This document shows positions 63,757 through 64,000 of a DNA stretch of 64,000 bases, piece by piece; within the stretch, counting starts at the first letter, position 1; each line of letters starts with the position of its first letter. The stretch is taken from NCBI RefSeq assembly GCF_017357385.1, contig NZ_CP071632.1, positions 935,501-999,500 on the forward strand. The letters are read 5' to 3'. The notes under the pieces are model-generated. The model made no database searches. It saw nothing but the letters and a program-made list of their open reading frames with translations, and was not told the DNA's origin. The stretch is from Rhizobium sp. NZLR1 (GTDB lineage Bacteria; Pseudomonadota; Alphaproteobacteria; Rhizobiales; Rhizobiaceae). Position numbers and translations under genes: made by a program.

Positions 63757-64000
63757 TCAATTGACCCATTTTGCTACTTTAACGAGCGCCAAACTCTTTC
63801 TGAAATCCGCGAAGAAAGCCAGTCGACTATATGGAGGTCGCCGGAGTAGGCTGATATCGCGATGTGGTTAGTTCCTCACCAAAATCAAATGACTATCGAT
63901 TTCAGCTGGTTGCTGCTCCCATGTTTCAATAATAAATTGTCAGAGCATTGAAGAAGTGTGACGTTGACGGCTGACCTATAGTTCGCTGACGCGATTGTAT
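63757..64000. other. Window end without recognised gene
   Basis: AT-richer sequence after the IS630 relic. I see no convincing coding region, hairpin or repeat before the window ends. Confidence 0.4.

Overview
The window is a GC-rich alphaproteobacterial chromosome segment. Gene content and order fit the genus Rhizobium, close to the R. leguminosarum/R. etli group. The evidence is the split F1Fo operon (atpI-B-E-F'-F), waaA-HAD-lpxK next to DUF2093-mutL, an ispB homologue, De Ley-Doudoroff type galactose genes, a manganese-type operator before mntH, and rhizobial RIME-like and BIME-like palindromic repeats in many gaps. The species call is inference. No tRNA, rRNA or CRISPR array was seen.

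Layout. 1-2.9 kb: lipid A/Kdo genes (waaA 3' end, HAD phosphatase, lpxK). 2.9-6.8 kb: a divergent sugar-type ABC cassette with an unusual two-HTH GntR regulator; it sits between lpxK and the DUF2093-mutL pair. 9.3-12.5 kb: a PAS/receiver protein without a kinase domain, then a GGDEF-EAL protein. 12.6-16.3 kb: an accessory stretch with a class III aminotransferase translationally coupled to an APH-like kinase, then decayed gene fragments and a RIME-like repeat. 16.4-21.3 kb: a PRC-barrel exported protein and a galactose/galactonate operon (SDR, dgoK, dgoA, SMP-30) divergent from its likely IclR regulator. 21.6-27.5 kb: a LuxR solo, a gap with a possible sigma-54 promoter and a long hairpin, then mrp, corA and kup. 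28.9-33.1 kb: SleB-type hydrolase and the Fo operon. 33.3-45.4 kb: housekeeping genes rnhB, radical SAM, moaB-ispE-TPR, ispB, methyltransferase, mntH and an S49 peptidase. 45.7-55.3 kb: glyQ, P-loop kinase, lemA, an EPSP synthase, DUF2207, purD and a chemoreceptor. 56.7-63.4 kb: glyS, tex, cfa and a histidine phosphatase, then an IS630 remnant.

The most striking feature is a pair of direct, apparently identical IS110-family elements (about 27.66-28.80 kb and 55.39-56.54 kb). Each is inserted at the same point of an interspersed palindromic repeat. The 193-nt leader before each recombinase gene carries a 30-bp perfect palindrome and two segment pairs that match target and donor DNA in the order expected of an IS110 bridge RNA. 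This gives a testable guide assignment that explains why both copies lie in the same repeat family.

Start sites were chosen by ribosome-binding site and family length, and several genes start at GTG or TTG. All functional calls rest on motif recognition by eye; no database search was possible.
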